From NCBI GenBank assembly GCA_002792635.1, contig PFOR01000009.1, forward strand, positions 1 to 52,232: a stretch of DNA of 52,232 nucleotides. Reading direction: 5' to 3'. A program made the translations under genes and the position numbers. How positions within the stretch are numbered: the first letter of the stretch is position 1; the number at the start of each line of letters is the position of its first letter. Below are positions 1-7,237 of the stretch, piece after piece. This DNA is from Candidatus Pacearchaeota archaeon CG_4_10_14_0_2_um_filter_35_33 (GTDB taxonomy: Archaea; Nanobdellota; Nanobdellia; Pacearchaeales; GW2011-AR1). Under the pieces are notes generated by a model, which was not told where the DNA came from, made no database searches, and saw only the letters and a list, made by a program, of their open reading frames with translations.

Positions 1-1
1 A

Positions 2-184
2 TCTTACCCTCCAGAAAAGAAAATGGATGCAGACGAATCAAGATTAAGAATGGCTGTAATTGCCGGTGCTGCAAAAGCATGCAGGTATAAGGATGAACAT
101 CCAAGAGCTTCCGAACAGGAAGTAGTTCAAAACATAACTGACAACGTCAAAGAAATCCTGGACAAAATCGATAATCCCTTTTAG
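2..184 (+). CDS. C-terminal fragment of an unrecognised protein
   Basis: An open frame enters from the left edge and runs 60 codons to a TAG stop. The visible tail is charged and helical (for example EQEVVQNITDNVKEILDKI). I do not recognise the family. The start lies outside the window, so neither length nor function can be judged. It is followed by an AT-rich gap and then a broken small ORF. Confidence 0.6.
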   Translation, partial: SYPPEKKMDADESRLRMAVIAGAAKACRYKDEHPRASEQEVVQNITDNVKEILDKIDNPF

Positions 185-220
185 CGAGGTTTAAAAACCT
201 TTTTATTTCTCCAAACCCAA

Positions 221-412
221 ATGTCGAATCTACAAGAAATAAAATCAAAAATAGGAGAAAGAAATCTGGAATCCTAGATAGCAGATACGAAAAGACAGCA
301 CGAGGTAGCCCAAGCCTCAGAACGCATTACTTTTCCAGAAGAAAATTACGTTTTGGCACAAATTAACAAAAGGTACCAAGAAAGACAAGAAGCATTCAGA
401 GACTATAACTGA
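221..412 (+). pseudogene. small charged ORF split by an in-frame TAG
   Basis: An ATG at 221 opens a frame of 63 codons ending in TGA at 410. A TAG at 275-277 interrupts it after 18 codons. Both halves have the same lysine-, glutamate- and glutamine-rich helical character (ERITFPEENYVLAQINKRY in the second half), so they look like one former protein. I do not recognise the family. A TTTAAAAA stretch sits about 25 bp before the ATG and could be its TATA box. It may be a decayed gene, a base error or a chance ORF. Confidence 0.35.
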
Positions 413-414
413 AA

Positions 415-425
415 CCTTTAAAAAC
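415..425 (+). promoter_or_regulatory. TATA box for tRNA-Leu
   Basis: CCTTTAAAAAC is centred about 28 bp before the first base of tRNA-Leu, the usual distance for an archaeal TATA element. Confidence 0.55.
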
Positions 426-447
426 ATATTTCAATCCTTATTCTCGA

Positions 448-573
448 GCGGGGGTTCCGGAGTGGTCAAACGGGCAGGACTTAAGAAGTCTGTCGTTCGT
501 TAGAACGATCTAAAACAGGATTAGGATATCCTGTGGCTTAGTGCCTTCGTAGGTTCGAATCCTACCCCCCGCA
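448..573 (+). tRNA. tRNA-Leu (anticodon TAA) with intron
   Basis: The acceptor stem is GCGGGGG/CCCCCGC with discriminator A. The T arm is GTAGG-TTCGAAT-CCTAC, and there is a long class II variable arm. The anticodon loop is CT-TAA-GA, closed by CAGGA/TCCTG. A 42-nt intron interrupts the loop after position 37. CCA is not encoded. The long variable arm and TAA anticodon identify leucine. A TATA box lies about 28 bp upstream, and an interrupted copy of the tRNA's own 3' end follows. Confidence 0.9.
486..527 (+). other. tRNA-Leu intron at the canonical 37/38 site
   Basis: The intron is inferred by joining the halves of the anticodon arm. It contains a 6-bp hairpin (TCGTTC-GTTA-GAACGA). Near its 3' end is ACAGGAT, which can pair with ATCCTGT across the 3' splice junction and so copies the 5' anticodon stem. 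Splicing by the archaeal endonuclease at a bulge-helix-bulge is expected from known biology. The boundaries may be off by one or two bases. Confidence 0.7.
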
Positions 574-667
574 TCAATCTGGATTCGAACAGGTTCGAAT
601 ACTTCAGCGAATCCCTGAGCTGAAGTTACCAGGGAACGTAGTTCAATGAGTACCTACCCCCCGCATC
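574..667 (+). repeat. interrupted copy of the tRNA-Leu 3' end
   Basis: AGGTTCGAAT at 591-600 repeats tRNA bases 551-560. CCTACCCCCCGCATC at 653-667 repeats bases 561-575 exactly. In the tRNA these two strings touch; here a 52-nt insert separates them. The insert starts with a 7-bp hairpin (ACTTCAG/CTGAAGT) and continues with GAAC-GTA-GTTC. The same design follows the tRNA-iMet and tRNA-Ser genes in this window. Confidence 0.8.
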
Positions 668-1390
668 TCATTTACTCAATTTTAGAAAATTCTCCTCAAT
701 CCTTTTTTCTACATATTTCAAATTCAATCCCTTCATTTTAGCAATCATTTGATAACTTTCTAGAACATTCACTGGCTCATTAGGAAACTTCTTATCTGGA
801 TGGCTATAAGGTGAATCAGTCTCACACAACAACTGCTCTATTGGCACAATCCTCGCAACATTCTGAAAGTGTTCACTTCTCTTAACAGCCGTCGGTATCG
901 ATAAAAACCAACCATTATCAATTATCCTTGAAACCAACTTCAGATTTCCTGAAAAATAATGCATTATCACTTTTTTTGCTTCAGCTTTTTCAAGAATTTC
1001 GATACACTCTCTTTCAGCTTTTCTAGAATGTACGGTTATAGGCTTATCTAACTCTTTTGAAAGAGAAATAAACTTCTTGAAAACAGTTTCTTGCTTTTTA
1101 CTTTTACCTTTAACAAAATCCATTCCGACCTCCCCAATCCCCCAAACCTTCTCAGAATTCTTCCTAATAAACTCAATTTCCTCATCTATGTTTCCTGGTT
1201 CATCAGGATAAACGCCAAGACAAATCTTAACACCATATTCCTCAAAATATTCTAACATTTTTTTATTAGTCTCGGAATCTATCCCATCACTAACTATAAT
1301 GATATTCTTCTTCCTAGCCCTTTCAACGGCTTTCTTTAATTTAATCTCTTTTTCTAACAAATCCAAATGACAATGCACATCTATAAACAT
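668..1390 (-). CDS. TatD-family metal-dependent hydrolase
   Basis: At 240 residues this has the normal length of the TatD amidohydrolase family, which are metal-dependent DNases or phosphoesterases built on a TIM barrel. The metal-binding HCH lies at the start (FIDVHCHLD). It is followed by GIGEVGMD, TVHSRKAE, MHYFSG and ETDSPY, the expected order of metal and active-site motifs. The exact substrate cannot be read from sequence; roles in DNA repair or RNA end trimming are described for relatives. The gene is divergent from the glycosylase gene, with about 50 bp between the starts. Its stop is TGA and abuts the tRNA-tail repeat. Confidence 0.85.
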   Translation of the reverse strand: MFIDVHCHLDLLEKEIKLKKAVERARKKNIIIVSDGIDSETNKKMLEYFEEYGVKICLGVYPDEPGNIDEEIEFIRKNSEKVWGIGEVGMDFVKGKSKKQETVFKKFISLSKELDKPITVHSRKAERECIEILEKAEAKKVIMHYFSGNLKLVSRIIDNGWFLSIPTAVKRSEHFQNVARIVPIEQLLCETDSPYSHPDKKFPNEPVNVLESYQMIAKMKGLNLKYVEKRIEENFLKLSK

Positions 1391-1440
1391 CTAATTCTCT
1401 GGAAAAATAACTTTTTATATCCTATCTTTCTCAGATTTAC

Positions 1441-2040
1441 ATGAAAATTAATATTCCCAATAAGGTTAATCAACTAATAGACACTAAATTAAAAGAATTT
1501 CAATCATTCTCAAACAAAACAGACAAGGGATGGTTCCAGGAGCTCTGCTTCTGCATATTAGCAGCCAACAGCAAACAAAAAACAGCCCAGCAAATTCAGG
1601 AATCATTAAAAGATAGACTGCTGACAATAAACCAATCAGCCTTGGCTTTATATATAAAAAACTCAAAACACCGATTTCATAACAATAAAGCTAAATACAT
1701 AATAGAGGCAAGAAAACACCACCCCCTAAAAGAAAAATTAACAGGTAATGAATCAGAAAACAGAAACTGGCTTGTGAATAACATAAAAGGCATAGGTATG
1801 AAAGAAGCCAGCCATTTTCTAAGAAACACAGGCTCTCAAAATCTGGCAATCCTTGATAGACATATACTTAGAACATTAGAAGAAAACAATATAATTAGCG
1901 AGATGCCTAAATTACTCTCTCAGAAACAATATCTAATAATTGAACAAAAATTCCAAGATCTGGCAAAACAACTAAATATGTCTCCCGCCAGATTAGATTT
2001 AATGGTTTGGTATCTTAAAACCGGAAAAGTTGCAAAATGA
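1441..2040 (+). CDS. ogg: 8-oxoguanine DNA glycosylase/AP lyase, Ogg2 family
   Basis: This 199-residue helix-hairpin-helix glycosylase would excise oxidised guanine and nick the abasic site. The HhH motif IKGIGMKEASHFLRN carries the catalytic lysine, and the conserved aspartate follows in LAILDRHIL. The protein ends in a lysine (GKVAK); the Ogg2 family is known to use the C-terminal lysine to recognise 8-oxoG. The stop overlaps the next gene's start as ATGA, so the two repair genes were probably co-transcribed. The -25 region (CTTTTTATATCC) fits a leaderless archaeal promoter. Confidence 0.85.
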   Translation: MKINIPNKVNQLIDTKLKEFQSFSNKTDKGWFQELCFCILAANSKQKTAQQIQESLKDRLLTINQSALALYIKNSKHRFHNNKAKYIIEARKHHPLKEKLTGNESENRNWLVNNIKGIGMKEASHFLRNTGSQNLAILDRHILRTLEENNIISEMPKLLSQKQYLIIEQKFQDLAKQLNMSPARLDLMVWYLKTGKVAK

Positions 2041-2171
2041 ACTTTAACGAAAAATGTTATTCCCTATTAAGAAAAGTCCCAAAAGGAAAGGTCACGACTT
2101 ACAAATCAATTGCCCATAAACTAAATTCCAATGCCTACAAGTTAGAATTAGATCAAATAAATAGGAAATAA
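2037..2171 (+). pseudogene. truncated O6-methylguanine-DNA methyltransferase
   Basis: Starting by ATGA overlap with the glycosylase, this 44-codon frame contains KVPKGKVTTYKSIAHKL, the start of the C-terminal domain of Ogt/MGMT proteins. It then runs into unrelated residues and a TAA. The catalytic PCHR motif and everything after it are missing. I infer that a once functional repair gene was cut off by the insertion or rearrangement that brought in the following repeat-rich region. Confidence 0.7.
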
Positions 2172-2477
2172 TATTTTTTCTCCCACCCGATAGGAGAGAC
2201 GCGCGCAGTTTTCGAATTCTCGAAAACTAGATAGCAAAAACTTCGTTTTTGATTAACCGGGGATTTCCTTAGTCCTGCGAACAGATAGTTTTTTGTCTTC
2301 GACAAAAATAGAAAAACTTCTTTTATCCGACCAACGAAAACCCAACGAAATTAAAATTTCGTCTAACAAAGGATAAACGATTACGCTTCGCTTCATCCAA
2401 ATTTTTTCCAAAACAAAAAGTTGGGGGCTGTTTTGAAACGGAGTCTTTTTAAATAACAGAGAGTAACCAATATTATT
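2172..2477. repeat. hairpin-rich intergenic region with one arm of a distant inverted repeat
   Basis: There is no supportable gene here. The region holds several perfect short palindromes: TTTTCGAATTCTCGAAAA, TTTTGTC-TTC-GACAAAA and ACGAAATTAAAATTTCGT. The stretch 2307-2341 (around AAAAACTTCTTTTATCCGAC) recurs in opposite orientation at 12258-12294 with few mismatches. The surrounding AGTCCTnCGnACA block also has relatives near both arms. A TTTTTAAATA box at about 2444 probably serves the nuclease gene that follows. Confidence 0.6.
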
Positions 2478-3389
2478 ATGGCATTATTCAAAATCAATAA
2501 TTCGAATGTAGCAAAACTCTCAACATTAGACATTGGAAAAGAAAGAGATATTCAGAGACTTTTTGAGGAAAATCTCCTAACTATTCTGAACGTTGATTTT
2601 TTGGCAACAGAATACAGCACTTCTTTTGGAGGGAGAATTGACACTTTAGGAATTGATAAAAATGGCTCTCCTGTAATCATTGAATACAAGAGAAACCAAA
2701 ACGACAATGTAATTAATCAAGGTTTATCTTATTTAAGATGACTTTTAGACCATAAAGCAGATTTTGAGATTCTATGTAGAAACAAAAAGATTGATATTGA
2801 AATTGATTGGACTTCACCAAGAGTTATCTGTGTTGCTGAAAGTTACAATAAGTTTGATTTGGATACTGTTGAAATTTTGCCAATCAAAATTGAACTTTTG
2901 AGGTATAGAATTTATGAAGATAATATCCTTCTTGTTGAATCTGAAACTCAAAAGACCATAAAAATTAGCACATCCAAAATCTTTGAAAAAGGAAAAAAAG
3001 AGAAAGACACAACAAAATTGCAGAAAGACTACTCAATTGAAACACATTTGCAAGTTGCATCAAGCCAAATAAAAGAACTATTTATGCAACTTAAAGAAAT
3101 GATAACGAGTTTGGATGAGGCAATAATAGAAGAAGCAAAAGCAAAATACATTGCTTACAAACTGACCACAAATTTTGTTGATATTGTAATTCAGAAAAAT
3201 GCAATCAAAGCATTTCTTAATGTGCCAAGCGGAAAACTAAATGATGCTTATGACATTGCAAGAGACTTAACAAAACCTAAACCAATTGGGCATTGGGGTA
3301 ATGGAGATTATGAGGTTTTGGTAAAAAATGAAGATGAGTTAAAGAAATTATTTGAGCTTATCAAGCAATCTTATAATTACAATAAATAA
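2478..3389 (+). pseudogene. predicted PD-(D/E)xK nuclease with DUF5655 tail, split by in-frame TGA
   Basis: The frame 2478-3389 (303 codons) is continuous except for a TGA at 2739-2741; the two ORFs in the track share this frame. The N-terminal part has a nuclease-like core (GGRIDTLGID, then VIIEYKR). The C-terminal part (GKLNDAYDIARDLTKPKPIGHWGNGDYEV) matches DUF5655 as I remember it. The stop follows GLSYLR and precedes LLDHKADFE; relatives normally have Trp there, so TGG to TGA is the likely change. It could be a pseudogene, a read error or read-through. The next gene starts about 10 bp later and may be co-transcribed. Confidence 0.7.
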
Positions 3390-3400
3390 TTTTGATAAAT

Positions 3401-4066
3401 ATGAATGACAAATTTAAACCCCCAGAGGACATTAAAGAATTAACAGACCTATACTATAAAAACCCTGGTTCTGAGAAATTGAATAGTCATGCTAAATACT
3501 TGAACAATCCAAATAACTCTTTTAATGGGCTAAATTTTTCAGAAGAATATGTTAAAGAAATATTTACAACAGATTCATTAATTCCTGAAAAAATCCCTGA
3601 AGAAAAAGACAAGAATACTCCCGACTTTAAAATTGAACAGATTAACTTTTTTATTGAAGTAAAATCCATAAATATTGCTTATGGAGAAAAAATAGACCAA
3701 AATAACACAAAGATTAACTTAAAAGATGAGTGTGGTTGGACAGAAAAAATTAATTTGACTATAAATGATATGGAGAAAAAATTTGAACAACTAGATGGAT
3801 TTTTCATTGGAGCTGTTGTTCCTGATGCAATTTATATCTCACTAAAAAATTCAGACATTCTTTGGCATGAAGATTTCATAAGAAAAACCAACTTTTTAAA
3901 ATCAAAATTGAATGCCCTATTTATTGGACATAGAGGGATTGAAGGAAATGTTGAAAATAAAACACCTTTGATATATGTCAAGGATAAAAGTTTTCAGAAA
4001 ACACTTAAAGATAGCTATGAAAATAAATTTAAAATAAAATTAATTGAAAATAGCCTCCCAACTTAG
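3401..4066 (+). CDS. predicted PD-(D/E)xK-type nuclease, hypothetical
   Basis: I chose the ATG at 3401 rather than the upstream TTG that the ORF track uses. The protein is about 221 residues, soluble and charged. TPDFKIEQINFFIEVKSI resembles the D-(E)xK core of restriction-like endonucleases. No other motif is recognisable. It follows the broken DUF5655 nuclease by about 10 bp, so the two probably formed one defence-type unit. The nuclease assignment rests on this short motif and on context only. Confidence 0.6.
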   Translation: MNDKFKPPEDIKELTDLYYKNPGSEKLNSHAKYLNNPNNSFNGLNFSEEYVKEIFTTDSLIPEKIPEEKDKNTPDFKIEQINFFIEVKSINIAYGEKIDQNNTKINLKDECGWTEKINLTINDMEKKFEQLDGFFIGAVVPDAIYISLKNSDILWHEDFIRKTNFLKSKLNALFIGHRGIEGNVENKTPLIYVKDKSFQKTLKDSYENKFKIKLIENSLPT

Positions 4067-4267
4067 TCCTACGGACATTTTGCCTTTTACTTCGTAAAAG
4101 AATTTATAGGAAAGGGCGTCAAGATAGTCTTTTTCTGCGGAAAAAGAAATTTATTAGGGAGCGTCTTACTTCTTTACTAAAAATACTTTTCCATTCTCTT
4201 CTTTTATTATTTTTTCTTTTTCCAATATTTAGCCTTTTTATCGATTATCTGTTCAGTGTCCATTCGG

Positions 4268-4762
4268 TTACCTCCTCTTGCCAATCTCCTTTTGAAATTT
4301 ATCTCTTATTTCATTAACCTTTTTCTCGTTTAATTTTATAATAACAGATTTGCATTTAACTAAAAATTCAGGGGCTTTCTGAATCATTTTATTATATTGT
4401 TCATCTGGAACAGTTCTATCGATATAATATTGAGAATCAACTCTGGCTTTTAATGAATCCTCTGCAAAATCCAATTCACTTTCTTCAAAATATTCTTCGA
4501 GGAATCTTTTTGCAAATTCAATAGTGCAGGAATGAATTTCGCATTTTACACCTAATTTCATCAAGACAGCGTATAATGAGAAATAGATTGTGTAGTATGC
4601 TGTTGAGATTTTCCAATCTTTGATTATGTTTACTCTCATTGATTCAAGAGCTTCTTCAGCTTTCTTAATATAAGCGCTTGCTAAATCTGAATTCGATTCA
4701 ATTAAGCCTAATCCTTCTTTTTTTCCTGCACACCATTTTATTTTATCCATTTTTGAATACAC
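4268..4762 (-). CDS. HEPN-domain protein, partner of the nucleotidyltransferase
   Basis: This helical HEPN protein of about 160 residues pairs with the upstream nucleotidyltransferase, whose 3' end it overlaps by 20 bp. HEPN proteins next to minimal nucleotidyltransferases form toxin-antitoxin or RNase-type modules (MntA/HepT type). The usual R-x4-6-H motif is not seen; the corresponding place reads RVDSQYYID. The paralogue at 34303-34797 has the near-identical RIDNQYY, so this looks like a distinct subfamily and not simple loss. An internal ATG (MDKIKWC) four codons on is an equally good start. RNase activity is not shown by the sequence. Confidence 0.75.
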   Translation of the reverse strand: MYSKMDKIKWCAGKKEGLGLIESNSDLASAYIKKAEEALESMRVNIIKDWKISTAYYTIYFSLYAVLMKLGVKCEIHSCTIEFAKRFLEEYFEESELDFAEDSLKARVDSQYYIDRTVPDEQYNKMIQKAPEFLVKCKSVIIKLNEKKVNEIRDKFQKEIGKRR

Positions 4763-5333
4763 TCTGTATAAATTGCTCTACATTTAGAAAAACCACATGA
4801 TTTTTTAAAACTTCTTTTAGAAGAATATCTTTTGTTAGATTCTTCTTAAATGTTTTCAGAGGATAACATTTAATGCTTATTTCTATACCCAAATTTTTCG
4901 AGATTTTTTTTATTTCGTCATTGTTATAACTTCCTGCAATAAAAATATCCAAATCAGAACCTTCTTTTTCTAATCCCTTAACATAACTTCCAAAAATTAT
5001 GCCGATTCCTTTAATATTGGGAGTGATTTTTTCTATTATTTCTTTAATCAAAAGTTTTTTTTCTAAAAATGCAATCGCTTTATATTGTTCTACGAAAGCA
5101 AGATACCGTTTAGTGAACTCGCTTGGATTTAATTTAAATGTTTTAATCTTGCCTTTAGTTTTTGATTCTATCGCTCCCTTATCTTCCAAATCCTCAAGAA
5201 TAAGCTGTGATGTTCTCGGACTAATTTTCAGTAATTTTTCAACTTCTCGAATATAATATTCTCTGTTAAAATCGTTCGTAAATAGAGATAATACCTGCAA
5301 GGTATTTTCTGTAAATTTTATCTTTTTATACAT
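4743..5333 (-). CDS. winged-helix protein fused to a minimal nucleotidyltransferase
   Basis: The first ~70 residues are a winged helix (YYIREVEKLLKISPRTSQLILEDLEDKGAI). The second half is a minimal nucleotidyltransferase with GSYVKGLEKEGSDLDIFI, the G-S/x-D-x-D signature. Known relatives add AMP to HEPN toxins and neutralise them. The fused DNA-binding domain suggests that the protein also regulates its own operon. It is upstream of and overlaps the HEPN gene. The start is preceded by AT-rich DNA with a TATATAAAG-type element about 25 bp away, consistent with a leaderless transcript. Confidence 0.8.
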   Translation of the reverse strand: MYKKIKFTENTLQVLSLFTNDFNREYYIREVEKLLKISPRTSQLILEDLEDKGAIESKTKGKIKTFKLNPSEFTKRYLAFVEQYKAIAFLEKKLLIKEIIEKITPNIKGIGIIFGSYVKGLEKEGSDLDIFIAGSYNNDEIKKISKNLGIEISIKCYPLKTFKKNLTKDILLKEVLKNHVVFLNVEQFIQSVFKNG

Positions 5334-5733
5334 ATGTATGATTAATAATACAATTACTATATAAAGCTTTCGGTAGCCCAGAAAATGACAAATGACACCC
5401 CTAAATGTTCTTTTAAAAAAAGAAACAAAAAGATTAAAACCTCCTCTCGTCCTACAGACATTTTCACTCCATACGGTCGAATTTATCAGTAATCCAAAAA
5501 CTTTGCTTTTTTCTATTGAAGAACTCCCTCATCCTGCCTATTTTAGATATTATAAACAAAACCAGTATAACAAGTCCAGTATGGTAAAATCAAAAAGTTC
5601 TTGTGTGTTTGAACTTTTGGATGCTCAAGAAACCTTGACATAATAATCGCAGAACCCCAATCTTTCTGATACTCAAATCAAACGCCTACTGCCCAACATA
5701 AAAGTATACAAGAGTATCGTCCCTGCTTTAATC
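5334..5733. other. gene-poor stretch with decayed sequence
   Basis: The only long frame (5392-5643) has no recognisable content and runs through a copy of the dispersed hairpin element, so I leave it out. The region appears to be degenerate accessory DNA. It contains GTCCTACAGACATTTT, similar to AGTCCTACGGACATTTT at about 4065. Confidence 0.4.
5589..5639 (-). repeat. dispersed hairpin element, copy 1 (51 bp)
   Basis: On the minus strand this reads GTCAAGGTTTC...GAACTTTTTGAT and is preceded by TTAT. It is the shortest of four related copies and lacks the inner CCACA/TGTGG hairpin of copy 4. The ends GAGCATCCAAAAGTTC and GAACTTTTTGAT can pair with each other. Confidence 0.75.
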
Positions 5734-7041
5734 CTAGATAAACTTCCACTTCTTCAAAATCTTTTCCAGGTTCAAATCTTTCTCTTCTAAAGTATAAGTT
5801 ACATTGACAATCGGCTTTTTTGTCTTAATTATTGCAGATAATTTTATAGGCGTTCCGGAAACTACAACATCACAAGGAGTATTATTAATCGTGGTCTGCA
5901 ATTCCTGGATTTGTTTCTTTCCATAACCCATTGCCGGCAAAACATCAGTAACATGTCCATACTTTTCGTAAGTTTTCTTTATACTTCCAACAGCATACCT
6001 CTTAGGACTCACAATCTTAGCACCAGCATTCTTTGCTGCAATATATCCCGCCCCAAACTTCATACCTCCATGAGTTAATGTAGGCCCATCTTCAACTATC
6101 AATGCTCTCTTTCCCTTCAAATGATCTTTATCTATTTTTAATCTCGACGCAGCTTTAATTACACTAGCATTCGGATTAAATTTCTTAATATTTTCCTCAA
6201 TTTCCTCAATCCCTCCTTTAGGTGCCGTCTCAACTTTGTTAATAATTATTACATCAGCCATTCTGAAATTAGCTTCTCCCGGATGATAAATCATTTCATG
6301 TCCAGCCCTATGAGGGTCAGTAACAACAATATGTAAATCGGGTTTATAGAAAGGCAAATCATTATTTCCTCCATCCCACAAAATAATATCTGCTTCCTTC
6401 TCTGCCTCTTTTAATATCTTTCCATAGTCGACACCCGCATATATTACCATCCCTTTCCTTATCCACGGCTCATATTCTTCCCTTTCTTCTATAGTGCATT
6501 CATATTTGTCAAAATCCTCATATGTTTCAAATCTCTGCACCTCTTGTTTTATCAAATTCCCATATGGCATTGGATGCCTAATTGCAACAAATTTCTTGCC
6601 ATGTTTCTTTAACACTTCCGCGATTTTTCTTGTTGTTTGGCTTTTTCCGCATCCCGTCCTGACAGCACAAACACTGATAACTTTTTTTCTGCTCTTAAGC
6701 ATAGTCTCCTGACCAAGCAAAACAAAGTCAGCCCCATTTGCAATTGCGATGGAAGCTTCGTGCATAACAGCTTCATGGCTTAAATCAGAATGCGAGAAAA
6801 CAACATCATCAATCTTATATTTTTTAATCAGCACAGGCATATCAGATTCAGGAAAAATGGGAATATCTTTCTTATACAACTTCCCCGCAAATTCCTTCGG
6901 AAAATTTCTTTTATCAATTCCAGGTATTTGCTCAGCAGTAAAACATTTCACATCATAATCCTTATTGTCTTTATACTTCACCAAAAAATTGTGAAAATCC
7001 CTCCCGCCTGCACCTGAAATAACTACATTTCTTTTTTTCAT
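5734..7041 (-). CDS. COG2403 GTPase, cyclic 2,3-diphosphoglycerate synthetase-like
   Basis: This 435-residue protein has an N-terminal Rossmann-like part (VVISGAGGRDFHNFL) and a P-loop in AVRTGCGKSQTTRK at about residue 130. DVVVSGTPI lies near the C-terminus. The overall pattern is that of COG2403, whose best known member is the cyclic 2,3-diphosphoglycerate synthetase of thermophilic methanogens. Here the neighbours are amine and carbamoyl-phosphate genes and nothing else points to a methanogen, so another acyl- or carboxyl-phosphate ligase reaction is quite possible. It lies about 200 bp downstream of the aminotransferase gene on the same strand. Confidence 0.65.
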   Translation of the reverse strand: MKKRNVVISGAGGRDFHNFLVKYKDNKDYDVKCFTAEQIPGIDKRNFPKEFAGKLYKKDIPIFPESDMPVLIKKYKIDDVVFSHSDLSHEAVMHEASIAIANGADFVLLGQETMLKSRKKVISVCAVRTGCGKSQTTRKIAEVLKKHGKKFVAIRHPMPYGNLIKQEVQRFETYEDFDKYECTIEEREEYEPWIRKGMVIYAGVDYGKILKEAEKEADIILWDGGNNDLPFYKPDLHIVVTDPHRAGHEMIYHPGEANFRMADVIIINKVETAPKGGIEEIEENIKKFNPNASVIKAASRLKIDKDHLKGKRALIVEDGPTLTHGGMKFGAGYIAAKNAGAKIVSPKRYAVGSIKKTYEKYGHVTDVLPAMGYGKKQIQELQTTINNTPCDVVVSGTPIKLSAIIKTKKPIVNVTYTLEEKDLNLEKILKKWKFI

Positions 7042-7074
7042 ATTTATTTAAGGAAAATTGTTTTTAAAAAACTA

Positions 7075-7129
7075 TCCCAAATAGTTAAAAATACTTGGTT
7101 AAGTTATTTTCGTACAAAACTATTTGGGA
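7075..7129. terminator. 12-bp inverted repeat between two genes
   Basis: TCCCAAATAGTT at 7075-7086 is the exact reverse complement of AACTATTTGGGA at 7118-7129, with 31 nt between. It sits between the end of the aminotransferase gene and the start of the GTPase gene. It could be a transcript-end stem, an operator or a remnant of a small mobile element. No T-run clearly follows it, so the type is tentative. Confidence 0.35.
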
Positions 7130-7237
7130 AAATGCTTCTTCTCCACGATACTCAACATCTGCCCATCTTCTATCTCCTTCATGTGAAATTATCTGTTGTT
7201 TTCATTAAAGTCAACTCTTACCCCCTTATTTCTGGCT

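Noticed and set aside
448-667. Classical integrase attachment site with a full genomic island after the tRNA
   Set aside because: The duplicated tRNA end is only 92 bp away, no integrase gene is present, and the same layout at three tRNAs points to a small element and not a large integrated island.
2478-3389. A-to-I style RNA editing that would turn UAG and UGA into UGG
   Set aside because: It would formally fix most of the stops, but there is no independent sign of such editing in archaeal mRNA here, and frameshifted pseudogenes nearby show ordinary decay.
5392-5643. 83-residue ORF on the plus strand
   Set aside because: It has no recognisable content, and its last third is encoded by copy 1 of the dispersed hairpin element.
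7131-7237. 20-codon ORF (MKEIEDGQML...) upstream of the inverted repeat
   Set aside because: Too short to support, and its stop falls inside the inverted repeat arm.
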